Shown here one piece after another: positions 47,627 through 55,415 of a stretch of 64,000 bases of DNA. The translations under genes and the position numbers were made by a program. Under the pieces are notes generated by a model that was given only the letters and a program-made list of their open reading frames with translations, made no database searches and was not told the origin of the DNA. Source of the DNA: Bacillota bacterium (GTDB taxonomy: Bacteria > Bacillota > Clostridia > Peptostreptococcales > Anaerovoracaceae); NCBI GenBank assembly GCA_017436705.1, contig JAFSCP010000036.1, positions 124,001 through 188,000 of the forward strand, read 5' to 3'. Each line of letters starts with the position of its first letter. Positions within the stretch are counted from its first letter, which is position 1.

Positions 47627-47725
47627 TTTACTGGGGGATTTTCATTCAAATTACTCCTAATCTATATGAATTACAAGCAAATTTAATGAAAAACCGCCTG
47701 AAAATACAAAAATTTCCCCAGTAAA
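47627..47725. repeat. 99-bp imperfect palindrome
   Basis: The ends TTTACTGGGG (47627-47636) and CCCCAGTAAA (47716-47725) are perfect inverted repeats. Inside, TTTTCATTCAAATT opposes AAATTTAATGAAAA imperfectly. It occupies the gap between tmcAL and the zinc-ribbon gene and carries no reading frame. It could be a small mobile-element remnant or a transcript-end structure. Confidence 0.5.
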
Positions 47726-47785
47726 CTAATAATTATTTGAAAAATATGTGGAAAATCCCAGCCTTTTTGTTGCTAAATGCAAATT

Positions 47786-48205
47786 CTACGGTAACTTCTT
47801 TCCACATTTATTACAGAATTCAAATTCAGTTCCGGCAGGCGCTCCGCAGTACGGGCAGAAATTGCTTTCGCTGCCTTCTTCGTCATATACAGTATCATAT
47901 TGTGCCGGATCTTCGGCACCGCGGGCATCTCTGCTGTATCCGAAACGATCATTGAACGGGTCGCTCTCTTCATGTTCATCCACTATGTCGAACTCTGAGT
48001 AGCGGTTCTTGCCGGTTGCATTTTTGTAGTTGTATATTGCGCTGACAATTGCCTGTCCTATGAAAAAAACTCCGAACAGTGCAAAGAACCACGGTGCACC
48101 CATACCGACTGCCGCTATTGTCCATACAACACCGAAAATTGCTGCAAATATACTTCCCATGGCTCCCATAGCCGATGGTCCGCGTCCTGATTTGATACTT
48201 TTCAT
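47786..48205 (-). CDS. Zinc-ribbon membrane protein
   Basis: 139 residues. Two membrane segments lie near the N-terminus (about 13-52), followed by an acidic stretch. A C-terminal zinc ribbon reads FCPYCGAPAGTEFEFCNKCGKKLP, with two CxxC pairs. Proteins of this layout are common in Firmicutes and uncharacterised. The gene lies 3 bp after the SdpI-like gene and is probably the last in a run from the hydrolases. Confidence 0.75.
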   Translation of the reverse strand: MKSIKSGRGPSAMGAMGSIFAAIFGVVWTIAAVGMGAPWFFALFGVFFIGQAIVSAIYNYKNATGKNRYSEFDIVDEHEESDPFNDRFGYSRDARGAEDPAQYDTVYDEEGSESNFCPYCGAPAGTEFEFCNKCGKKLP

Positions 48206-48208
48206 AGT

Positions 48209-48589
48209 TTATCCCCTCCGTCTTCCATAATCATCAAATGTATGTTTTAGTTTTCCTTCTACTATAAAAAAAGTTAAAAGCAGCGGAATTATCTGCACAA
48301 ATAGTAAAACCGTGCTGAAATTGCCGATTTCCAGTGTTGTCTTGCCAAGTACCGTAACCATGGCGATAATGTCCACAGGTATCATAATAATGCCCAGTAC
48401 AATCCAGACTTTACCGCAATATCTGTGAGCATAATCCCAGGTGTCCTTGTTCATCATTGATCGCCTTGTCCTGTAACCAAGCGCATAGTTGATTCTGGCA
48501 GGCGGTTTCTTGACGAACCACAGACCGCAGCCAATCATCACAGCCGGTATCAGCAGTTCCATCAGTGTCATGAAAATCCAGTAACCCAT
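48209..48589 (-). CDS. SdpI-family membrane protein
   Basis: 126 residues with three membrane segments. The SdpI signature is seen in YALGYRTRRSMMNKDTWDYAHRYCGKVWIVLG. SdpI gives immunity to the SdpC killing factor in Bacillus; most homologues are not linked to a toxin and their role is unknown. No sdpC-like gene is adjacent. Confidence 0.85.
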   Translation of the reverse strand: MGYWIFMTLMELLIPAVMIGCGLWFVKKPPARINYALGYRTRRSMMNKDTWDYAHRYCGKVWIVLGIIMIPVDIIAMVTVLGKTTLEIGNFSTVLLFVQIIPLLLTFFIVEGKLKHTFDDYGRRRG

Positions 48590-48591
48590 GA

Positions 48592-49401
48592 TTATTCCCC
48601 TTTTAAAAATTCCAATACTATATCATTAAAGTCCTTTGCTTCCTCATAAAGCCCATGTCCCCACTGCTCATACATCACAAGCTCGCTGCCTTCAATATGC
48701 TCTGCAATCTCCCGCGAAGCATCACCGCCAAGGCATATGTCCTTTTCACCGCCGACAACAAGAGTTGGAGCGGTTATCTGCCCCAGTTTACCGTAAGCGT
48801 TATGTTCAAGGCAGGCTCTGGCCATAATCAGGAATCTGTCATATGATGCGGGTTTTGTAAGTCTGCCGACCAGCGGAATCATCCATTTATTTCTTCGGTA
48901 ATATCCCTCCGAGTAAATCCGCCTGAGATTGCTTTCCATAAGTGCCCTGTGGTCTCCGCGAAGCGCGCAGTCAGTCCATTCGCCTATTGCTTCTTCAAGT
49001 ACCGGGTTTGGCTGTGCACAGGTCACAGTCAGCACAAGCTTGTCCACCATCTGCGGATAGTCCGCTGCAAAATGCTGGGAAATCATGCCACCCATCGATA
49101 CTCCCAGTAAATGTGCATGCTCAATGTCCAGAACATCCATTGCTTCCTTAACATCTGCGGCCATATCTTCTGTTGTCGCATCCTCTGCCAGCACCTTTCT
49201 GCGGCTGAAAGCATACACAGTAAAGTCTTTTGCAAACTTGCGGTACATGAACGCCATCGGCAGCGAAGTTCCCTTCACTGAGCGGAGGCCGTCGCCAAGT
49301 CCCGGCAGCATAACAAGCGCCTGCGGTCCCGTGCCGAAGCTTATGTACTCCATTTCGCCGCCTGCCAATCTGATTGTTCCGTCTTTTGCATTATATATCA
49401 T
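48592..49401 (-). CDS. Alpha/beta hydrolase
   Basis: 269 residues. The nucleophile elbow is GVSMGG, with Asp (GGEKDI) and His (QWGHGLYEE) completing the triad. It overlaps the next hydrolase gene by 4 bp, and the two share fold and length, pointing to an old duplication. The substrate is unknown. Confidence 0.87.
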   Translation of the reverse strand: MIYNAKDGTIRLAGGEMEYISFGTGPQALVMLPGLGDGLRSVKGTSLPMAFMYRKFAKDFTVYAFSRRKVLAEDATTEDMAADVKEAMDVLDIEHAHLLGVSMGGMISQHFAADYPQMVDKLVLTVTCAQPNPVLEEAIGEWTDCALRGDHRALMESNLRRIYSEGYYRRNKWMIPLVGRLTKPASYDRFLIMARACLEHNAYGKLGQITAPTLVVGGEKDICLGGDASREIAEHIEGSELVMYEQWGHGLYEEAKDFNDIVLEFLKGE

Positions 49402-50222
49402 ACCATATCCTCCACAAACCTTTCAATGAGCTTGTTGACTATTTCAGGTTTATCGGTATTGCAGTTGTGGCCTGCGTCCTTTATCCACTCAATAGGAATG
49501 CCGGTCTTGCGGTGCCAGGCTTTGTTGTAGCGGATGCATGAACCCGCACGGTCCTTTTCGCCGCATATAAGCAGTGCCGGACATTTTATTTCATAAGCCA
49601 GGTTCTTTTCCATGGCTTCTGCAAGCATTCTGAACCCGTGACCGGAAAGTCTGGCGTATCGCCTCTTGTCGCCGTCGTATGTCATCATAATTTGGTGCAT
49701 CAGCTGGCGCCCATATTCAGTCGTCGCCACTCCGTTGGTGCCTGATTTAAGCAGGCTTTTCCACGGATAATAGTAATAGACAGGCTCCATTTTCTTTAAG
49801 AGCCAGATTTCAGCGGCAGTGACATACTCACGCTGAAGAGGCGCAGAATCCAGTGATATGAAACCTTTGAGTTTCTGCGGAAAAAGTTCTGCAAAGGCCT
49901 GTCCCACATAACCGCCCATGGACTGTCCTATGATTACAGGCCGGGTGATTCTTTCTTTTTCGAGAATTCCGGCAAGCCACTTTGCCTTGTCCATCAGGTC
50001 AAAACCGAACTCAAAAGGCCATGACGCAGCATGTCCCGGCGCATCCCACACGAAAACATTATATTTTCCTTCGAAGTACTCAATCTGCTTGTCAAAGAGC
50101 CTGTGATCGGCCGTCAGCCCTGGCAGAAATACAAGTGTCGGACCATCATAATCCACGATATTCAGCCAGTAATGAATCGCTCCACATGAAGTTTCAAATA
50201 TCTTTTCAACCATGGCCGGCAC
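49398..50222 (-). CDS. Alpha/beta hydrolase
   Basis: 274 residues. The oxyanion-hole region VFLPGLTADHRLF, nucleophile elbow GQSMGGYVGQ, acid in CGEKDRAG and histidine in DAGHNCNTD form a complete serine hydrolase. It lies upstream of, and overlaps, the second hydrolase gene. Esterase, lipase or haloperoxidase-type activity cannot be distinguished. Confidence 0.87.
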   Translation of the reverse strand: MPAMVEKIFETSCGAIHYWLNIVDYDGPTLVFLPGLTADHRLFDKQIEYFEGKYNVFVWDAPGHAASWPFEFGFDLMDKAKWLAGILEKERITRPVIIGQSMGGYVGQAFAELFPQKLKGFISLDSAPLQREYVTAAEIWLLKKMEPVYYYYPWKSLLKSGTNGVATTEYGRQLMHQIMMTYDGDKRRYARLSGHGFRMLAEAMEKNLAYEIKCPALLICGEKDRAGSCIRYNKAWHRKTGIPIEWIKDAGHNCNTDKPEIVNKLIERFVEDMV

Positions 50223-50269
50223 CTCCTTTTTTTAATTATACCAAATTATCGTGCTGAAGTACACAATTT

Positions 50270-51172
50270 CTACAACAATATTAAACCAAGCAGCGCCGCA
50301 ATGATGCCGGCAAGCAGTCCGTGAGTAATTTTTATTTTAATCAGATCAGTCAGGCCCAGCCATCCGCCGCCTGAAACCGACAACGACTGCCCTATAACAG
50401 AAAGACCCCCGAAAGATATGATAAAAGCGGCCAGCACGGTTTTAAGGCGGAGATTGATATTGCACATTCCAAGTGCACATGTGCCTACGGTCATTTCAAT
50501 CAGACCTTTGGCAAAACTTCTCCAGTGTTCTCCCGGAAGCAAATCAAGCAATCCCAGCATTTCCAGCAGATCTGCCCCTATCATGAACAGAATGAGGTAT
50601 GCAAGTATTATGGCCATAGCCCGGAAACCTGCCAGTATTGCATCAGTGAAACAGTCAAGGTTGTTTTCCCTGCGCTGGTTGGTAGTTATATTTCGACTTT
50701 TTCCGACAACATCCGACTTCCACATCATACCATTACAAACCGCACCTGCATAGTGCCCGATAGCCACAATTGCTGCCGCCTGACTGCTCCCGAGGAAAGC
50801 CCCGACGGTTCCAAGGATAAACGCAGGTCCTGTCACCAGAGAATAGCTCAGCACATATCTCCCTTCGCTTCCTGTCAGCACGCCTTGTTTTACCATATCT
50901 CCGACAATTTTCGCGCCCATGGGATACCCTGAAAGAAATGCCATGACCAGCGGATAAACCCTCACTGGCAGCCGCTCTATGTCGGCAGTGCGCTTTATAA
51001 AATCCGCAAAAATAAAAAATGGCAGCAGAACAGGAACAACAGAGTTGAGCCAGATTGAAATCGCAGATTTTGCGCCCGCCTCTGTTATCGCCGGAAATGC
51101 CACCATAACTGCAGCAAAAAACATCGCTGCCGCCGCTATTATGTTGTTTTCTTTAAGGACATTCTTCTTCAT
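50270..51172 (-). CDS. YlbJ-like nucleoside-recognition-domain membrane protein
   Basis: 300 residues with about seven membrane segments. SIWLNSVVPVLLPFFIFADFIKRT and MAFLSGYPMGAKIVGDMVKQG, then LVTGPAFILGTVGAFLGS, are family signatures of YlbJ and SpmA/SpmB-type gates. Bacillus YlbJ is about 100 residues longer and is needed for normal spore heat resistance. A sporulation role here is inferred. Confidence 0.78.
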   Translation of the reverse strand: MKKNVLKENNIIAAAAMFFAAVMVAFPAITEAGAKSAISIWLNSVVPVLLPFFIFADFIKRTADIERLPVRVYPLVMAFLSGYPMGAKIVGDMVKQGVLTGSEGRYVLSYSLVTGPAFILGTVGAFLGSSQAAAIVAIGHYAGAVCNGMMWKSDVVGKSRNITTNQRRENNLDCFTDAILAGFRAMAIILAYLILFMIGADLLEMLGLLDLLPGEHWRSFAKGLIEMTVGTCALGMCNINLRLKTVLAAFIISFGGLSVIGQSLSVSGGGWLGLTDLIKIKITHGLLAGIIAALLGLILL

Positions 51173-51200
51173 GTCTGATTATATGTCCCTGATAATGTTT

Positions 51201-51416
51201 TTAGAACAGCCCTCCGAAAAGTCCGCCGCCTTTGTTGTCACCGCAGAAAAGCAAATAAAGAACCACCAGCAGAATCAGAAGCCAGATTCCGTTTCCCTGA
51301 TTATCGTCGCAGCAGCAAGGGTTGCAATGCTGGTAATTATCGCACGGATCATAATCGCAGCATTTTTCTCTGCACTGCTGCTCGCAGCGCTCAATACATC
51401 TTCTTTCATCGCCCAT
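51201..51416 (-). CDS. Small cysteine-rich protein with hydrophobic tail
   Basis: 71 residues from the ATG at 51414-51416 (GGAGG upstream). The first 40 residues carry about ten cysteines (CIERCEQQCREKCC, then CCCDD). They are followed by a hydrophobic stretch, GIWLLILLVVLYLLFCG, and a Gly-rich end. The tail resembles small YjcZ-type sporulation proteins; the cysteines suggest metal binding or cross-linking, as in spore coat. The ribosome binding site lies inside a hairpin. Function is unproven. Confidence 0.65.
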   Translation of the reverse strand: MGDERRCIERCEQQCREKCCDYDPCDNYQHCNPCCCDDNQGNGIWLLILLVVLYLLFCGDNKGGGLFGGLF

Positions 51417-51422
51417 AAAAAA

Positions 51423-51455
51423 ACCTCCATAGCTTTTTTTATATACTATGAAGGT
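51423..51455 (-). promoter_or_regulatory. Hairpin that overlaps the ribosome binding site of the cysteine-rich gene
   Basis: ACCTTCATAG and CTATGGAGGT pair over 10 bp with a 13-nt loop, and a run of seven Us follows directly (51417-51423) up to the ATG. The 3' arm contains the GGAGG of the small gene. The same structure thus looks like a terminator for the preceding gene and would hide the ribosome binding site in any read-through transcript. Confidence 0.68.
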
Positions 51456-51477
51456 CTGCTGTTTTTTGTGAATGAAG

Positions 51478-52053
51478 CTACATGTAAAGCTCGTCCTCTT
51501 CGCCTGTATCAGCCATTTCTTCAGCTTCGTTTGCTGCAATCATATCGCCGAAGGAAACGATATATTCATCAAGAACATAGTTTTCACATTCGCTGAAATC
51601 GTACTGGAACTTGTCTCCGTCCAGCTTCTCAATGCGGGCATTTACCAGAGCATCTCTGAGTGTAAATTCCCGCTCGTCCATGGTTCCCAGATTGGTCAGA
51701 TAAACTCTGCTGTCAATGGAATACCAGCGTCTGAAACGTTCAAGTTCGTCGGCAAGCTTGGTTTCCATGGTGTCATCGTCGCAGTTTCTTGCCATACCCA
51801 TAAGTGCCCTGCGCACATTGTCAAGAATGCTGTAGACTCCTGTTTCTGAACCTGGCACGAAGTCTGTCAGCTCCTCAAAATAGTTGTCCACCAGCTGTGC
51901 CAGAGTATCCTTGTCCACACCCTGGAAAAGCTCAGCAACATCTTCGTATTCCAGTTCTTCATCACATTCCAGGAAAGCTGCCAGATTCTCAAAATACTGG
52001 AACTCCGCCGGATAATCAATATCTAAAAGTTCATAAAAATCTTCTTTTCTCAT
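51478..52053 (-). CDS. Acidic protein of unknown function
   Basis: 191 residues, strongly acidic, soluble and mostly helical, starting MRKEDFYELLDIDYPAEFQYFENLA. No known motif was recognised. It lies 17 bp after murI and ends before the hairpin at 51423-51455, so it is probably co-transcribed with murI. Codon use and ribosome binding site (GGGAGA) support a real gene. Confidence 0.75.
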   Translation of the reverse strand: MRKEDFYELLDIDYPAEFQYFENLAAFLECDEELEYEDVAELFQGVDKDTLAQLVDNYFEELTDFVPGSETGVYSILDNVRRALMGMARNCDDDTMETKLADELERFRRWYSIDSRVYLTNLGTMDEREFTLRDALVNARIEKLDGDKFQYDFSECENYVLDEYIVSFGDMIAANEAEEMADTGEEDELYM

Positions 52054-52070
52054 GTAGTTTCTCCCTTTTG

Positions 52071-52883
52071 TTATAAATCAAGGTTTTTGAATTTAAGAAT
52101 CAGCTCCGAGCTTTCGATTTCGAGGATTTTCTGAATCATGTTCACGAAATTTTCCGAAAGGTCGCTGGCATAAAATATATTTTCACGGTCGTTGCCTGCC
52201 GCCAGCATATCCTTTTCCCTGAGAATTTCCTCAATGCGTCCGATGATTTCATATGACGGATTTACAATCTTAAGCTGCGGATAAAGCCTCATGATTTCCT
52301 TGCGGATAATCGGGTAATGAGTGCAGCCCAGAACCAGTGTATCCAGATTGTTTTCAGCTACGAAATCGTCCAGATAATGTCTGATTGTGAGGTCCATGAT
52401 ATCGTTATCCACAATGCCCTCCTCAATGAGCGGAACGAAAGCAGGTGTTGCCTTGCTGTAAACATTGAGTGCCGGATTCTTTGCCTTAATCATTGTATTA
52501 TAGTCGTCACTGGCGATAGTCACCTTGGTTGCAATTATGCCGATGTTGTTGGTGCTGTCGCAGTTTTCCGCGATTTTTTCGGCAGCAGGTCCGATAATTC
52601 CTACAATAGGCATCTGCGGGAATCTGGCCTGAAGTTCTTCAAGGCATGTCGCAGTGATTGTGTTGCAGGCGATTACCATCATCTTTACGTCCTGGGATGC
52701 AAGAAAATCCGCAATCTGGTCCGCATAATGACGGATGGTTGAAACAGCCTTGGAACCATAAGGCGTGCGGGCTGTATCGCCGAAATATATTACTCTTTCT
52801 TCAGGCAGTCTTGAAAAAAGGTTTGGGATGCATGTCAGGCCTCCCAGACCGGAATCAAAAAAGCCGATAGGTCTGTTGTCCAT
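52071..52883 (-). CDS. murI: Glutamate racemase
   Basis: 270 residues. Both catalytic cysteines are in place: VIACNTITA and LVLGCTHYPII, with the opening IGFFDSGLGGLT. The enzyme supplies D-glutamate for peptidoglycan. It heads a short transcript with the acidic unknown gene. Confidence 0.95.
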   Translation of the reverse strand: MDNRPIGFFDSGLGGLTCIPNLFSRLPEERVIYFGDTARTPYGSKAVSTIRHYADQIADFLASQDVKMMVIACNTITATCLEELQARFPQMPIVGIIGPAAEKIAENCDSTNNIGIIATKVTIASDDYNTMIKAKNPALNVYSKATPAFVPLIEEGIVDNDIMDLTIRHYLDDFVAENNLDTLVLGCTHYPIIRKEIMRLYPQLKIVNPSYEIIGRIEEILREKDMLAAGNDRENIFYASDLSENFVNMIQKILEIESSELILKFKNLDL

Positions 52884-52974
52884 AATTATGTCCTTTCGAA
52901 AGGTTTTGCTTAACTAATAAAGTATATCACGGTTTGATAAAATATTCCACATTATTTTAATCCAAAAAACAAAA

Positions 52975-52995
52975 CCACCGTCGGTCACCCGGCGG
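52975..52995 (-). terminator. Terminator of the dehydrogenase gene
   Basis: CCGCCG and CGGTGG (one G-U pair) around a GGTGACC-type loop, then UUUUGUUUUUU on the minus strand, 40 bp after the stop. Confidence 0.8.
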
Positions 52996-53034
52996 CAGCT
53001 CTGCATGAAATATGTGATGTATTTAACTGCTATT

Positions 53035-54150
53035 TTATTTGTAGTTTTCTAAGAAGTAAGTTATTGTGGATCTTGCAAGTCCTCTTTCGAATGTATCGTC
53101 GGATTCGATGGAAACGTCGTCAAGATCTTCCTTAGCTAAGAGAACGTTGAAGAAGTTCTTCATAAGTAATTCGTAAACAGCGATTGACTTGTGTGGGTCT
53201 ACACTTGGCCATGCGTCGCAGCTTACTACTACTCTTCTGTTTGTGCTGTCTACCCATGCAGGAAGTTCATCGTATGCCTTGTTGTCTGGAAGGAGAACCT
53301 TTTCGCTTGGAGTACCCTTAACAGTACCTTCAAAAGCTCTTACCATTCTAGGTTCTGAGTCAACGTATCTGTCTGCGGATAAGTCAAGAATGATAGCATC
53401 TTCTGGCAGATAGCCCAGCATCTTGTTGGAAATGATGTGCTGTGAGTAGTCGAAACGCTTACTTGCGTCAACGAGGATGTCAGTTGTGCTGAAGATTTCC
53501 TTCAGAGCAGCTTCGTTACCAGTGATTGTTCTTGTAAGTACGCTGGAAACTACGCCTGTGTATTCAGTTCCGAGGAATTCCTTGTCACTGAGTACTTCGA
53601 AGGACTTAACTGCATTCTGGCCTACGCCGCCTGCACCAACGATTGTAACCTTGATAGGTCCTCTTTCAGTGCTGTGGAAATCTTTCTTTCTCTTCTTTAA
53701 TTCAGCAAATGCGATTTCGCAGCCTGAGAAAGCTGTTCCGAAATAGTCTACGAATGTTCTGATGCCGTAATCGTCAACGATTGCGTCCATTGAGAAGGAC
53801 TGGATTTTCTTTCTTGTGATGAGTTCAACTGCAGCTGGTCTTGAGTCGTAGTGAATCATTGAGAAAAGTGATGCGCCGTCTCTCATAAGTTCCAGATTCT
53901 TAAGATCAGGATTCTTGAGGATTGCAATCATATCCTGCTTGTACACTTCTTCTAATGGTACAAAGTGAATTCTTGTGTTTACTGCTGTGTAGTCTTCCTT
54001 GGTGTAGCCCAGTCTTTCGCCGTAACCTTCTTCAAGGTAATACTCAAGGTGTGTGAATTTTTCAAGATACTTGAAAAGGTTTGGTGTGAATTCTCTGATG
54101 TCGCCAGGATAATTGTGGATTACAGGAAATCCGAGTGTTTTAACTTTCAT
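53035..54150 (-). CDS. Alanine-dehydrogenase-like NAD(P)-dependent oxidoreductase under sigma-54 control
   Basis: 371 residues from the ATG at 54148-54150 (GGAGGG upstream). The N-terminal half resembles the AlaDh/PNT N-terminal domain (SLFSMIHYDSRPAAVELITRKKIQSFSMD). A Rossmann motif, VTIVGAGGVGQNAVKSF, follows near residue 175. The second half (LPEDAIILDLSAD, VLLPDNKAYDELPAWVDS) differs from true alanine dehydrogenase, so the substrate is probably another amino or opine-type acid. A sigma-54 promoter with two activator dyads lies directly upstream, after the activator gene. This suggests a catabolic or fermentation step induced by its substrate. Confidence 0.72.
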   Translation of the reverse strand: MKVKTLGFPVIHNYPGDIREFTPNLFKYLEKFTHLEYYLEEGYGERLGYTKEDYTAVNTRIHFVPLEEVYKQDMIAILKNPDLKNLELMRDGASLFSMIHYDSRPAAVELITRKKIQSFSMDAIVDDYGIRTFVDYFGTAFSGCEIAFAELKKRKKDFHSTERGPIKVTIVGAGGVGQNAVKSFEVLSDKEFLGTEYTGVVSSVLTRTITGNEAALKEIFSTTDILVDASKRFDYSQHIISNKMLGYLPEDAIILDLSADRYVDSEPRMVRAFEGTVKGTPSEKVLLPDNKAYDELPAWVDSTNRRVVVSCDAWPSVDPHKSIAVYELLMKNFFNVLLAKEDLDDVSIESDDTFERGLARSTITYFLENYK

Positions 54151-54194
54151 GATACCCTCCATGATGTCTTTTTTGTTTTGATGCAATATATTAT

Positions 54195-54210
54195 AGCAAG
54201 ATACGTGCCA
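54195..54210 (-). promoter_or_regulatory. Sigma-54 promoter of the dehydrogenase gene
   Basis: TGGCACGTATCTTGCT on the minus strand is a full -24/-12 match. Transcription should start near 54185, 35 nt before the ATG. Confidence 0.92.
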
Positions 54211-54281
54211 AAACGCACCCTGCATTTAAATCATTGGAATTTCAATGGTTTTTAATCTTACAGCTATAATTTTACCACATG

Positions 54282-54345
54282 TGTTGCAAAAAGTAAACAC
54301 GTACCGTTCCATTTTTAAAACGCATGTTGTTACAAAATTGCAACA
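54282..54345. promoter_or_regulatory. Two activator dyads upstream of the sigma-54 promoter
   Basis: TGTTGCAAAAAGTAAACA (54282-54299) and TGTTACAAAATTGCAACA (54328-54345), read on the plus strand, share the consensus TGTTRCAA-N2-TTGYAACA; the second is a near-perfect 18-bp palindrome. Their centres are 46 bp apart, 80 and 126 bp above the -24 element. These are typical enhancer-like positions for the adjacent activator. Confidence 0.72.
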
Positions 54346-54356
54346 CCACCGGTATG

Positions 54357-55400
54357 TTATTCCTCACCTGACATTTTGCGGGACAAAGATGCCGGTGAAA
54401 CTTGGAGCTCTTTCGCTGCTTTTCGCAGGCTGCCATACTTCTTTACATACTCAGCTATTACCATCTTTTCATATTCACCTACTATCTCCTTCAGTGACTT
54501 TCCCGAAGCTGAATAGTGTTCCATATCAAAGTATGTGTTGCCCTTTTCCTGCGGCGTGTCTTTGTGAATGACTTTGGTTTTCACGCTGTTTTTAAGGTCA
54601 ACCTGCGTAAGAAGATCATCAGAACTGAGAAGAACCGCCCTCTCCATCACATTTTTAAGTTCGCGCACGTTGCCCGGCCAGTGATAATCCAGCAAAATCT
54701 CCATGAGCTGCGGGCTCATCCTGCGGTTAAGGCCGTATGCCTTGTTGAAACCGTCCATAAAGGCCATGGCAAGAAGAACTATATCGTCCTTACGCTGATT
54801 GAGAGGCAGAAGCTTCACAGGAATTACATTGAGCCTGTAGAACAGATCCTCTCTGAACTCACCTTCTTCAACCATGCCGGCAAGTTCCCTGTTGGAAGCA
54901 ACGACTATGCGTACGTCAACCTTGGTTTCCGCACCGCCGCCTACCTTTACAAAGGCATTTTCCTGAATAGCACGGAGAAATTTGGACTGATTGTTCTTAC
55001 TCATTTCAGAGATTTCATCCAGGAAAATAGTGCCGCCGCTGGCAATTTCAAAGATCCCCTGCTTGCCGCCTTTGAGAGCGCCTGTGAAGGCACCCGGCTG
55101 ATAACCGAACATTTCTGATTCAAAAAGGCTCTCGGAAATTGTGGCACAGTTTATCTTAATATATCGTTTTTCACGTCGGGCACTCATCTGGTGGATGTAC
55201 TCAGCGTAGAGTTCCTTACCGGTCCCTGTCTCCCCGAAAATAATTACGGTTGCGTTGGACTGGGCGATTTTGCGGATACGCTCAAGCTGGTCCATCATGT
55301 ACTCATTGCAGGTAAGAATATTGCCGAATTTATACTTATCGTACTCTTCCCTGAATTCCAGATGATCGCCTGTCACATTACAGAATTTTTCAATGTACAT
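54357..55400 (-). CDS. Sigma-54-dependent activator (AAA+ with Fis-type HTH), no sensor domain
   Basis: 347 residues. The AAA+ domain starts about residue 28. It has Walker A FGETGTGKE, the sigma-54 contact loop GAFTGA, Walker B GGTIFLDEI and the arginine-finger region VASNREL. The C-terminal Fis-type helix-turn-helix is GSLRKAAKELQVSPASLSRKM. Only about 25 residues precede the AAA+ domain, so a PAS or receiver sensor is missing. Control must come from expression level, a partner protein, or the RpiR regulator encoded 15 bp upstream. The dyads at 54282-54345 are its likely sites. Confidence 0.92.
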   Translation of the reverse strand: MYIEKFCNVTGDHLEFREEYDKYKFGNILTCNEYMMDQLERIRKIAQSNATVIIFGETGTGKELYAEYIHQMSARREKRYIKINCATISESLFESEMFGYQPGAFTGALKGGKQGIFEIASGGTIFLDEISEMSKNNQSKFLRAIQENAFVKVGGGAETKVDVRIVVASNRELAGMVEEGEFREDLFYRLNVIPVKLLPLNQRKDDIVLLAMAFMDGFNKAYGLNRRMSPQLMEILLDYHWPGNVRELKNVMERAVLLSSDDLLTQVDLKNSVKTKVIHKDTPQEKGNTYFDMEHYSASGKSLKEIVGEYEKMVIAEYVKKYGSLRKAAKELQVSPASLSRKMSGEE

Positions 55401-55415
55401 ATTTACACCTGGTCC

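Noticed and set aside
48209-48589. SdpI as immunity gene of a local killing-factor cluster
   Set aside because: No sdpA, sdpB or sdpC-like gene is adjacent; the neighbours are hydrolases and a zinc-ribbon protein.
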